Shown here piece by piece: positions 1-5,333 of a DNA stretch of 9,454 nucleotides. The notes under the pieces are model-generated. The model did no database searches, was not told the DNA's origin, and was given only the letters and a program-made list of their open reading frames with translations. Origin of the DNA: CAZUVM01 sp964623885 (GTDB lineage Bacteria; Verrucomicrobiota; Verrucomicrobiia; Limisphaerales; UBA8199); contig CAZUVM010000023.1 in assembly GCA_964623885.1 (NCBI GenBank), positions 1 to 9,454 on the forward strand, written 5' to 3'. The position numbers were made by a program, and so were the translations under genes. Numbering within the stretch: the stretch's first letter is position 1; each line of letters opens with the position of its first letter.

Positions 1-300
1 CAGAACGGATGGTTTGTCAAAAAAGACAAAACCGACCTGGTCGAGACCGATGGATTCCAGCAAAGCGCGCTCGAGTACCCGGGCTTGAGCAAAGAGGAAA
101 TCTTCGAAGCTGTGGACCGTTTTTACCGCGCATATTATCTACGGCCCAAACCGATCCTGCGAATCATTAAGACGATGCTCGAGGACAAAAACGTCTTCGT
201 GCGCCGCTGCCGGGAAGGTTATGAATTCTTCAAGAGCCTACGGCAACGCAAGGAAGATTTGGAAGCAGCGCGCGGCACGGCGACCCCGGCGGTAGCTTAA
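1..300 (+). CDS. hpnJ: C-terminal part of a B12-binding radical SAM protein, HpnJ-like (5' truncated)
   Basis: The reading frame is open from the first base and ends at the TAA at 298-300, leaving 99 codons of a longer gene. A TTG at 85 lies inside the frame and is not taken as the start. The visible tail runs through a segment with YPGLSKEEIFEAV, then RPKPILRI and RREG-like positions (here RRCREGYEFF). From memory this matches the end of hopanoid-biosynthesis radical SAM proteins of the HpnJ type. HpnJ is known to act late in bacteriohopanepolyol side-chain formation (cyclitol ether), on membrane lipids. The cobalamin-binding domain and the CxxxCxxC iron-sulfur motif would lie upstream of the window, so neither can be checked. 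Another B12-binding radical SAM family member is possible. A terminator-like hairpin follows within 100 bases, so this is probably the last gene of its operon. Confidence 0.62.
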   Translation, partial: QNGWFVKKDKTDLVETDGFQQSALEYPGLSKEEIFEAVDRFYRAYYLRPKPILRIIKTMLEDKNVFVRRCREGYEFFKSLRQRKEDLEAARGTATPAVA

Positions 301-338
301 GCCGAACGCAAGCGCACCTGGCCCCAGTCCTCAGGGAC

Positions 339-356
339 CCTGCTATATCGCAGGCT
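339..356. repeat. Isolated diverged copy of the GCCTGC/GCAGGC palindrome
   Basis: CCTGCTATATCGCAGGCT forms a hairpin of CCTGC and GCAGG with a six-base loop. It matches the reverse complement of 7978-7995 in the tdh-kbl gap at 17 of 18 positions. A shared 18-mer with one mismatch more than 7 kb apart, palindromic and intergenic in both places, suggests a dispersed REP-like family. That it belongs to such a family is inference. Confidence 0.55.
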
Positions 357-360
357 ATAC

Positions 361-400
361 CGCCCGTGAAAAGACCCGCGACTTCTGAGCGGGCGTTTTT
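361..400 (+). terminator. Candidate intrinsic terminator after the radical SAM gene
   Basis: CGCCCG at 361-366 can pair with CGGGCG at 390-395, immediately followed by five T at 396-400. An alternative inner stem pairs CCCGC at 375-379 with GCGGG at 389-393, with a nine-base loop. AAAA at 369-372 precedes the inner stem, so weak termination in both directions is possible. It begins about 60 bases after the TAA stop. Confidence 0.6.
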
Positions 401-558
401 CTGATAATTGGGATTGAGGATTCTTTATCTGCCCTCCAGGGGCGCGACTCCCGATCTCGTCGCTTTCAGTCGTCATCACACCGTTTTCTGGGAAACTCTG
501 ATTTCGCCGGCGAAGTGTCAGAGTGTCCCACTGCCAAAGTCTCCAAAATAGAAGCGTG

Positions 559-576
559 CCATATAGTCCCATATAG
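559..576. repeat. Direct repeat CCATATAG, two copies at a 10-base period
   Basis: CCATATAG occurs at 559-566 and again at 569-576, so the copies are in phase on one face of the helix. The pair lies about 100 to 115 bases upstream of the transcription start predicted from the sigma-54 reading of the hsp20 promoter. That is a usual distance for an upstream activator site. Binding by a regulator is inference. Confidence 0.35.
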
Positions 577-595
577 AAGGTGGTCGGTTTGTCGT

Positions 596-622
596 TTAAA
601 ATACATATGTAGCTCATTTTAA
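596..622. repeat. Inverted repeat TTAAAAT / ATTTTAA enclosing ACATATGT
   Basis: TTAAAAT at 596-602 is the reverse complement of ATTTTAA at 616-622. The 13-base spacer begins with the 8-base palindrome ACATATGT at 603-610. It is AT-rich and centred about 65 bases upstream of the predicted hsp20 start site. It could be an operator or a bending/melting element, but chance is also possible in AT-rich DNA. Confidence 0.3.
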
Positions 623-646
623 GTTATTTGCATAAATGACAACCGA

Positions 647-674
647 TTGGCACATCCAAAGCTTTAAGTATGTT
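647..674 (+). promoter_or_regulatory. Candidate hsp20 promoter, readable as sigma-54 or sigma-70
   Basis: TGGCAC at 648-653 is followed by five bases and then AAGCT at 659-663. The GG at 649-650 and GC at 661-662 therefore have the exact spacing of a sigma-54 -24/-12 promoter, although the -12 box departs from TTGCA. The same bases also read as sigma-70: TTGGCA at 647-652, 16 bases, TATGTT at 669-674. A promoter here is likely because the first of two tandem hsp20 genes follows. Which sigma factor uses it cannot be decided from sequence. Confidence 0.45.
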
Positions 675-689
675 GTTAACTTTTAACAA
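673..689. promoter_or_regulatory. Inverted repeat TTGTTAA-N3-TTAACAA in the hsp20 leader
   Basis: TTGTTAA at 673-679 and TTAACAA at 683-689 form a perfect 7-base inverted repeat with a 3-base spacer. It lies between the candidate promoter and the AAAGGA ribosome binding site at 693-698. It could be a repressor operator or a weak AU-rich RNA hairpin next to the ribosome binding site. The second reading would suit temperature-dependent translation, but the stem does not sequester the Shine-Dalgarno bases themselves. Confidence 0.4.
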
Positions 690-709
690 ACGAAAGGATA
701 ATGGTGTTT

Positions 710-1171
710 ATGAATAGTTTAGCTCGATGGCAACGACCTGAATTCGCCGGATTCGGCCGGCTAACAAACTTGCGCGATGAAATCGACCGCTTGTTCGAGG
801 CGCCCTTGGCAGAATTGGCGAGGACCTCACAAATTCTCAGTGGATGGACCCCGGCTCTGGATGTGTATGAGGATAAAGATAACCTGTTCGTCCGCGCCGA
901 ACTGCCAGGTATGAAGAAGGAGGATATCAGCCTTACCCTGCATGACGGCAGTCTAAGTATTTCCGGTGAGCGCAAGAGCGAAGAGAAGTTTAAAGACGCT
1001 CAAGTGTACCGTTCTGAGCGGTTCGAAGGACGCTTCCAGCGGACGGTGACACTGCCGACGCCGGTTCAGGCCGACAAGGTCAAAGCCCAGTACAAAGACG
1101 GCATCCTTACGGTCACGCTGCCCAAAGCCGAGGAGGCCAAACCTAAACAGATCGATGTAAACGTGTCCTGA
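710..1171 (+). CDS. Small heat shock protein, Hsp20/alpha-crystallin family (first of two)
   Basis: This encodes an ATP-independent holdase chaperone of the cytoplasm that binds unfolding proteins during heat or other stress and passes them to Hsp70/ClpB systems (family knowledge). A variable N-terminal arm of about 45 residues is followed by the alpha-crystallin domain, roughly residues 47-140. The domain carries AELPG, the A-x-x-x-x-G-I-L strand motif (AQYKDGIL) and a C-terminal I-x-V tail (QIDV) of the type that docks in oligomers. An ATG at 701 is in frame, but the AAAGGA site at 693-698 would leave only two bases before it. The ATG at 710 gives MNSLARW, a usual Hsp20 beginning, so it is preferred. 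Start codons at 701 or 704 cannot be excluded. The length, about 153 residues, is normal. The second hsp20 gene follows after 25 bases, so the two probably form an operon. Confidence 0.95.
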   Translation: MNSLARWQRPEFAGFGRLTNLRDEIDRLFEAPLAELARTSQILSGWTPALDVYEDKDNLFVRAELPGMKKEDISLTLHDGSLSISGERKSEEKFKDAQVYRSERFEGRFQRTVTLPTPVQADKVKAQYKDGILTVTLPKAEEAKPKQIDVNVS

Positions 1172-1196
1172 TCGGGACGAGAAAGGAGCAAATTAA

Positions 1197-1565
1197 ATGA
1201 AAGCAACTGTGCAACAAGAAGCTCATAAGGACCGCGTCCACACTGAATACATGTCTCCGGAGGTGAATATTTTCGAGACCAACGATGGCTATGTATTGGA
1301 AGCTGAAATGCCCGGCGTAAACAAAGAAGGCCTCGAGATTACCCTGGAAGGTACTGAGATCACGATCGTGGGGCATCGGCAGGTTGAGCCGATGAAGGGC
1401 GAGGCATTGTTCGTCGAGTCTCGCCCGGCTGAGTATCGTCGGGTTTTCGAACTAGACCCTGCCATCGACACCTCCAGGATTTCGGCGCGCATGGATCAGG
1501 GCGTGCTGACGCTGGGCCTGCCTAAATCCGAGCAGGTGAAACCGAGGCAGATCAAAGTAGACTGA
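1197..1565 (+). CDS. Small heat shock protein, Hsp20/alpha-crystallin family (second of two)
   Basis: This is a second holdase-type chaperone of 122 residues, shorter than its neighbour because the N-terminal arm is only about 20 residues. The alpha-crystallin domain covers about residues 20-112, with AEMPG near 36-40 and the A-x-x-x-x-G-V-L motif at 97-104 (ARMDQGVL). It ends in KPRQIKVD, which keeps an I-x-V anchor like the first protein's KPKQIDV. AGGAG at 1184-1188 lies eight bases before the ATG, an ideal ribosome binding site. The reduced N-arm suggests it may form smaller assemblies or co-assemble with the longer paralog, as paired bacterial small heat shock proteins such as IbpA/IbpB do. 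This is inference. A very stable hairpin pair and terminator close the operon. Confidence 0.95.
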   Translation: MKATVQQEAHKDRVHTEYMSPEVNIFETNDGYVLEAEMPGVNKEGLEITLEGTEITIVGHRQVEPMKGEALFVESRPAEYRRVFELDPAIDTSRISARMDQGVLTLGLPKSEQVKPRQIKVD

Positions 1566-1576
1566 GGGCTAGTAGT

Positions 1577-1594
1577 GACGCCGTCCGCGGCGTC
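1577..1594 (+). other. UNCG-capped hairpin in the 3' untranslated region of the hsp20 operon
   Basis: GACGCCG at 1577-1583 pairs perfectly with CGGCGTC at 1588-1594 around TCCG, a UNCG-type tetraloop known for high stability. It starts 12 bases after the stop codon and is not followed by a T run, so it is not itself a terminator. It may protect the transcript from 3' exonucleases. The role is inference. Confidence 0.55.
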
Positions 1595-1612
1595 CCGAAA
1601 TAATCGAGTCAT

Positions 1613-1659
1613 CGAGTGAGGGTGAGGAGCGGAAACGTTCCCACCCTTGCTCGTTTTTT
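1613..1659 (+). terminator. Strong intrinsic terminator of the hsp20 operon
   Basis: A long near-continuous stem: CGAG 1613-1616 with CTCG 1650-1653, a tandem G-U wobble at 1617-1618 and 1648-1649, and AGGGTG 1619-1624 with CACCCT 1642-1647. After a bulged A at 1625, GGAGCG 1626-1631 pairs with CGTTCC 1636-1641 around a GAAA (GNRA) loop. Six T at 1654-1659 follow directly. Confidence 0.9.
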
Positions 1660-1740
1660 GATGGGGGGCGACTGGCAGAGGGATCCACCTGAGTTGACCA
1701 ACTCTGGCTACAGGCCGACGCTCCTGATCGTAAGGGAATT

Positions 1741-2205
1741 ATGGTGAGGAGCTTATTGCTTTTGGGCGTCTGCGCGTTGCTAACCGGATGTGCGGCTGTA
1801 GCGCCGCTCACTTCACTAATCAGTTCGCCACAGAGCGGACCGCCGCCGCTGCAGGTACACGAGGAAACGAGGGTAAGCCTGGCGCAGGATGACTTCGTGC
1901 TAATCAAGACAAACGTGGTCGGCCACAGCAGCGGCTTCAGTTTGCTGGGACTGATTACGATCGTGCCGGCTACGCTGACCAAAGCGATGAACAGGCTCTA
2001 TGGCGTTGCCGAAATGCAAACTGGCCGGCCGCAAACGGTGGCGCACCTGGTCATCGAGCAGACGAGCACATATTGGATCCTGTTTGGCATTCCGAAAATC
2101 GAAGTGCGGGCGGATATCGTCGAGTTTAACCGTGGATCGCAAGCCGGTCCCGTGACCGACGTCAGCAACGCCAGAGCGGGGCCGGTCGCACAAGGCGCAA
2201 AATAG
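1741..2205 (+). CDS. Small predicted lipoprotein, function unknown
   Basis: This is a 154-residue protein with a short signal sequence: a charged MVR start, a hydrophobic stretch 5-14 and a lipobox L-T-G-C ending at Cys17. It is expected to be lipidated and anchored in the membrane, probably facing the periplasm. The mature part has one conserved-looking block, about residues 50-130. It includes DDFVLIKTNVVGHSSGFSLLG, a proline-rich IVPAT turn, and STYWILFGIPKIEVRADIVEF, alternating polar and hydrophobic residues in beta-strand fashion. The last 25 residues are small and flexible. This resembles a family of uncharacterised lipoproteins, possibly one with a DUF6567-type name, recalled from memory and unchecked. 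AAGGGA at 1732-1737 is close to the ATG. The gene lies after the hsp20 terminator and so needs its own promoter. No catalytic residues were recognised. Confidence 0.8.
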   Translation: MVRSLLLLGVCALLTGCAAVAPLTSLISSPQSGPPPLQVHEETRVSLAQDDFVLIKTNVVGHSSGFSLLGLITIVPATLTKAMNRLYGVAEMQTGRPQTVAHLVIEQTSTYWILFGIPKIEVRADIVEFNRGSQAGPVTDVSNARAGPVAQGAK

Positions 2206-2262
2206 CAGTCGTCCGGAAATAGCACGGCCTTTGCAGGCGCAACAAACCGAGCTGTAGTTGAA

Positions 2263-2299
2263 AATGGTCTAGCCACAGGTAACGCGCTATCGGACCATT
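2263..2299 (+). other. Potential leader hairpin upstream of the small membrane protein gene
   Basis: AATGGTC at 2263-2269 pairs with GACCATT at 2293-2299. The stem continues with TAGC 2270-2273 pairing with GCTA 2286-2289 across a three-base bulge (2290-2292), giving 11 pairs and a 12-base loop. It ends seven bases before the ATG at 2307 and has no T run, so a leader structure is more likely than a terminator. Confidence 0.35.
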
Positions 2300-2306
2300 A
2301 ACTTGT

Positions 2307-2567
2307 ATGCGCGACCTCACTGTTCCCGCTGCGATGTGGCTCAAAGCAGTTTTGTTGCTTGCGATCGGGTTGACCAGTTTTGTTCTCCTGGCCATTGCGT
2401 TGCATAGCCTCCAAGGCATGCTGCTGCTGGGCGTGAGCATCTGGGCCTTTTGCCGCACGTACTATTTCGCTTTTTACGTGATCGAGAAATACGTGGACCC
2501 GAGCTATCGTTTCTCCGGCCTCTTTTCGTTTCTGAGATATTTGCTGACCAGAAAATCCCAACCTTGA
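2307..2567 (+). CDS. Small two-helix membrane protein, function unknown
   Basis: This is an 86-residue protein with two predicted transmembrane helices, about residues 12-32 and 36-58. A basic, aromatic C-terminal tail (residues 61-86, with YVDPSYRFSGL) probably faces the cytoplasm. The composition is clearly protein-like: aliphatic in the helices, with a conserved-looking aromatic segment RTYYFAFYVIEKYVDP across the second helix and its exit. Similar short membrane proteins are annotated only as hypothetical as far as I recall. No strong Shine-Dalgarno precedes the ATG at 2307. An internal ATG at 2334 (residue 10) also lacks one. A stem-loop lies just upstream. The spacing to the next gene is 34 bases in the same direction, so co-transcription with the isochorismatase-family gene is likely. 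No function can be assigned. Confidence 0.68.
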   Translation: MRDLTVPAAMWLKAVLLLAIGLTSFVLLAIALHSLQGMLLLGVSIWAFCRTYYFAFYVIEKYVDPSYRFSGLFSFLRYLLTRKSQP

Positions 2568-2601
2568 GTCCACCGATCAACCTCGATAAACCCACCATCT
2601 G

Positions 2602-3153
2602 ATGCAAGTGCTTAGGCTTGAGCGGACGCACGCGGCCCTGACTGCAGTTGACCTGCAGGAAAGACTTCTGCCCGCCATTTTTGAGCGCGAACGCGTGATT
2701 CAAAACAGCGCGCGGCTGATTCGGGGCGCGGCAATCCTCCGAGTACCAGTTCTGGCGACCGAGCAATATCCGAAAGGCTTGGGCAAGACCGTGCCGGAAA
2801 TACGAGACGCGCTCGCGGGCGTGGTACCAATAGAGAAGACCGCGTTCAGCGCTTGTGGCGCGACAGGATTTGTGGAAGCGCTCAAGTCAAAACAGATTTC
2901 CAGCGTTCTTTTGTACGGCGTGGAGGCGCACGTGTGCGTATGTCAGACATGCCTGGATCTTTTGGAAGCTGGGTTCCACGTCTTCGTGGCAGCAGATGCC
3001 GTCTCGTCCAGAACGAAAGAGAACTATCAAATCGGGTTACAGCGAATGAGAGATGCTGGGGCGGTGATTGTGTCCACGGAAATGGCGCTGTTCGAGTTGC
3101 TCGGGAGCGCCGGCGCCGAGGAATTCAAAAAGGTTTTGGAATTGGTGAAGTAG
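2602..3153 (+). CDS. Isochorismatase-family cysteine hydrolase, ISOC1-like
   Basis: This is a 183-residue cytoplasmic alpha/beta hydrolase of the isochorismatase-like fold. The family's catalytic triad is visible: Asp17 in VDLQERL, Lys79 in PIEKTAFSA and the nucleophile Cys112 in GVEAHVCV. The TEQYPKGLG loop at 53-61 and VAADAVSSR near 133-141 place it closest to the ISOC1/ISOC2 and YcaC-like branch rather than to true isochorismatase, nicotinamidase or N-carbamoylsarcosine amidase. The substrate of that branch is not established, so none is given here. The protein is complete and of normal family length. No good ribosome binding site precedes the ATG, so its translation may depend on the gene 34 bases upstream. 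It converges on the iron alcohol dehydrogenase gene with 13 bases between stop codons. Confidence 0.88.
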   Translation: MQVLRLERTHAALTAVDLQERLLPAIFERERVIQNSARLIRGAAILRVPVLATEQYPKGLGKTVPEIRDALAGVVPIEKTAFSACGATGFVEALKSKQISSVLLYGVEAHVCVCQTCLDLLEAGFHVFVAADAVSSRTKENYQIGLQRMRDAGAVIVSTEMALFELLGSAGAEEFKKVLELVK

Positions 3154-3162
3154 AACCTATTG

Positions 3163-3178
3163 GCTGCTACAACGCAGC
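3163..3178. terminator. Weak hairpin at the convergent gene junction
   Basis: GCTGC at 3163-3167 pairs with GCAGC at 3174-3178 across six bases. It overlaps the last codons of the minus-strand gene and lies 10 bases beyond the plus-strand stop. Only two T follow on the plus strand and there is no T run on the minus strand, so termination here would be inefficient. Confidence 0.2.
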
Positions 3179-4321
3179 TTCGAGCGCGGCTGAAAGCTCG
3201 TCCGGCATAAGAGCAATTGGATTTGCTTTCATGCTGCTGGCTTTGAGGGCTTGAGCGACTAACTCGGGAGTGCTTTCGCCGGACAAGCCATAAGTTCGTA
3301 GCGGCGGGATCTCAAGTTCGGTCACCAATTGTCGGACCCAGCTGATGCCGTCCTGCGCGTGGGCCTTTGGATTGCCAATCAGAAGTTGCGCCACTTCCTC
3401 GTAGCGTCGAACCGATTCGCTTTCTGGCTGGCGTTGGCTTAACGCTCGCACATTGGTTTCCATAACGTGCGGGAGGAGTGCGGCACAGATCGCTCCATGT
3501 GGCGCGGGAAATCGGCCGCCGATCGGCCCCGCAAATCCATGCACGGCCCCCAGGCCGGCGTTGGCGAGGGCCAAGCCGCCGAACAAGCTCGCGAGCGACA
3601 TGTCCTCCCGCGCTGCTGGATTCTGGCCATCATGGAAAGCGGCCCGAAACGATCGCGCGACTCGTCGGATGCCTGCGCGGCAAAGAGCATCGGTCATGGG
3701 ATTCGCGCGAGATGATGCGAACGGCTCGATAAGCTGCGTCAACGCATCCAGGCCGGTGCTGGCGGTAATGTTTGGAGGAAGGTTATACGTGAGCTCCGGA
3801 TCAACCAACGCGACCTTTGGCAACAAATGCGGGCTGCGCAAGCTGATTTTGACCTGATGCTCGGGTGAGGCGAGGACGGAATTTCTAGTGACTTCCGAAC
3901 CCGTACCGGCAGTCGTTGGTATGGCAATGAAGGGAGCAGACGCGTTCGGCAGTGCGTGCCCGTGTCCGATTACTTCGAGGTAATCCAACAACTCACCGGG
4001 ATTGGTGAGCATGGCGGCAATCGCTTTGCCGGCGTCGAGCGCGCTGCCGCCGCCGAAGCTGATCACCAGCTCGCAACCCTCAGCTTTTGCCTGAGCGACA
4101 CCGTTAGTAATCGTATTTAGGTCCGGTTCACCCGAAACAGGAAAGAACGAGGTTGTTACCCCGCCGGCAGTCAGCAATTGACGGAGAGGCTCAGCCCGGC
4201 GGGAATCGCGGCCGGTTACGACCAGCGCTCGACGGCTGAGTTCGCTGGCGAGGCCTCCGACTTGTTGGAGTGTGCCGGGACCGAAGATGATCCGCGTCGC
4301 GGTGGCGAATTCAAATTTCAA
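3167..4321 (-). CDS. Iron-type (group III) alcohol dehydrogenase
   Basis: This is a 384-residue cytoplasmic NAD(P)-dependent dehydrogenase expected to interconvert an alcohol and an aldehyde or ketone. The N-terminal nucleotide-binding domain has GGGS at 90-93 and the TTAGTGSE segment at 136-143. The C-terminal helical domain supplies metal ligands: Asp192, His261 (AVHG) and His275 (APHG). The usual first histidine of the DALTH motif is Gln196 here (DALTQLIEPF), so one of four classical iron ligands is replaced. The start is a TTG at 4321, supported by the family-like beginning MKFEFATATRIIFGPG and by GAGGA three bases upstream. That site overlaps the TGA stop of the preceding ABM gene, so translational coupling is likely. 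It is the last gene of the minus-strand block. The substrate cannot be read from sequence. Confidence 0.93.
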   Translation of the reverse strand: MKFEFATATRIIFGPGTLQQVGGLASELSRRALVVTGRDSRRAEPLRQLLTAGGVTTSFFPVSGEPDLNTITNGVAQAKAEGCELVISFGGGSALDAGKAIAAMLTNPGELLDYLEVIGHGHALPNASAPFIAIPTTAGTGSEVTRNSVLASPEHQVKISLRSPHLLPKVALVDPELTYNLPPNITASTGLDALTQLIEPFASSRANPMTDALCRAGIRRVARSFRAAFHDGQNPAAREDMSLASLFGGLALANAGLGAVHGFAGPIGGRFPAPHGAICAALLPHVMETNVRALSQRQPESESVRRYEEVAQLLIGNPKAHAQDGISWVRQLVTELEIPPLRTYGLSGESTPELVAQALKASSMKANPIALMPDELSAALEAAL

Positions 4322-4327
4322 GGATCC

Positions 4328-4633
4328 TCACCACGACTGGTCATTCGGAAACACGTTCGTGAACTTCACGCTGGAACGCGGCTCCGCCATCATGGAAGCG
4401 ACGGTGTCGCGCCAGGTTTGATAATGCCTGGTCTCCTTGTGCGCAGCGGGCGCGTCGGCAGTGCGATAGGCTTCAACCAAAACAAAGCGAGTGGGATCAT
4501 CCTGCTGTTGCACCACATCAAACGCAGCAATGCCGGGTTCCTTGACGCTTTCCCGAGCATTGGCGAGCGTGGCTTGTTTGAAGGCGTCCACCGACTCGGG
4601 CCTCACGCGGACCTGTACATGAACGACGAGCAT
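4328..4633 (-). CDS. ABM-domain protein, putative quinol monooxygenase (LsrG/YgiN-like)
   Basis: This is a 101-residue protein made of a single antibiotic-biosynthesis-monooxygenase (ABM) ferredoxin-like domain. Landmarks are the strand MLVVHVQVRV, EPGIAAFDVVQQ at 32-43, a RFVLVEAY strand at 49-56, the AHKETRHYQTW helix near 64-74 and a final EPRSSVKFTNVFP. ABM proteins are cofactor-free dimers. Characterised members include the quinol monooxygenase YgiN and LsrG, which processes phosphorylated autoinducer-2. No lsr genes are present here, so a quinol-type or detoxifying role is more likely than signalling, but this is inference. Its stop codon is six bases from the Fe-ADH start and overlaps that gene's ribosome binding site. 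This points to tight co-expression of the two enzymes. The MsrB gene lies 37 bases upstream. Confidence 0.88.
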   Translation of the reverse strand: MLVVHVQVRVRPESVDAFKQATLANARESVKEPGIAAFDVVQQQDDPTRFVLVEAYRTADAPAAHKETRHYQTWRDTVASMMAEPRSSVKFTNVFPNDQSW

Positions 4634-4670
4634 AGGTTTGGTTTAGGCTGCCAGGCCGATTTGGCCAAGC

Positions 4671-5294
4671 CTATTTCTTTTCGGCGGCAGTGTGCTTGTA
4701 CAAGCCCGCTTTAACGAAAGGCTCGAGGTACGCGCCATACCCTTCTTTTTCCATTTCTTCAACCGGGATGAATCGCAGCGAAGCCGAGTTGATGCAATAA
4801 CGCAGATGGGTCGGCGCGGGGCCGTCGTTGAAGACATGGCCCAGATGCGAGTCAGCGGCTTTGCTGCGGACTTCGATGCGCTCCATGCCTAACGAATGGT
4901 CGGCCTTTTCGACGATCTCTTTGTCCGGGAGAGGACGCGTGAAGCTGGGCCAACCGCAGCCGGAATCAAACTTGTCGAGCGAACTGAACAGCGGTTCGCC
5001 CGAGACGATATCGACGTAAAGACCGGGCTTTTTGTTATTCCAGAATTCATTGCGAAACGCCGGCTCGGTGGCGGCATGCTGCGTGACCTCAAACTGCATC
5101 GGCGTGAGTTTTTGTTTGAGTTCGGGAGCGGGTGGCTTTTGGAATTTGTCCATAGTGGAGTTGGTAAAAGGTGGGTTAAAGGTGGGTGGATTGGTAATGA
5201 CGGTTTGGGAATGAGCGGTCCAACTTCCCAAGAGAAAACCACCTGCGAGGATGGCGCGCGCAAGCTGGTGAGTTAGCGATCGGACCTCGATCAT
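4671..5294 (-). CDS. msrB: Exported peptide-methionine (R)-S-oxide reductase, zinc-less MsrB
   Basis: This enzyme reduces methionine-R-sulfoxide in proteins, repairing oxidative damage. The catalytic domain occupies about residues 58-195. It has SGCGWPSF with the expected resolving Cys113, the RSKAADSHLGHVF block (His150, His153) and the nucleophile Cys167 in RYCINSASL. The two CxxC pairs that bind structural zinc in many MsrBs are absent; the strand that would carry one reads YVDIVSGEPLF. A 47-residue N-terminal extension begins with a Sec-type signal: a basic start, a hydrophobic stretch 12-24 and a likely cleavage near AHS-Q30. Action in the periplasm is therefore expected. A second ATG at residue 48 would give a cytoplasmic form, but neither start has a clear ribosome binding site. 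The gene lies 39 bases after the exported epimerase-like gene and 37 before the ABM gene. Confidence 0.94.
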   Translation of the reverse strand: MIEVRSLTHQLARAILAGGFLLGSWTAHSQTVITNPPTFNPPFTNSTMDKFQKPPAPELKQKLTPMQFEVTQHAATEPAFRNEFWNNKKPGLYVDIVSGEPLFSSLDKFDSGCGWPSFTRPLPDKEIVEKADHSLGMERIEVRSKAADSHLGHVFNDGPAPTHLRYCINSASLRFIPVEEMEKEGYGAYLEPFVKAGLYKHTAAEKK

Positions 5295-5333
5295 GGGTTA
5301 GGATAGCACAAACTCAGTGACAAGGAAAAGCGG

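Larger units (their letters stand above)
301..709. other. Intergenic regulatory region upstream of the hsp20 pair
   Basis: About 400 bases without a convincing gene. The left part carries a short GCAGG palindrome and a terminator-like hairpin that close the upstream gene. The right part (about 590-700) is clearly more AT-rich than the surroundings. It holds short direct and inverted repeats, a candidate promoter and the ribosome binding site of the first hsp20 gene. A 106-codon minus-strand frame at 297-617 has low-complexity, unfamiliar composition and runs through the terminator, so it was not called. Confidence 0.7.

Noticed and set aside
297..617. 106-codon minus-strand frame in the intergenic region after the radical SAM gene
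   Set aside because: It runs across a terminator hairpin and a palindromic repeat, has no familiar motif and has irregular composition.
4178..4714. 178-codon plus-strand frame over the ABM and Fe-ADH genes
   Set aside because: Complement of two well-supported genes and crosses their boundary; no domain seen.
4671..4891. MsrB as a zinc form with degenerate ligands
   Set aside because: Both CxxC positions are absent and the replacing residues match the natural zinc-less MsrB pattern, so loss by mutation need not be assumed.
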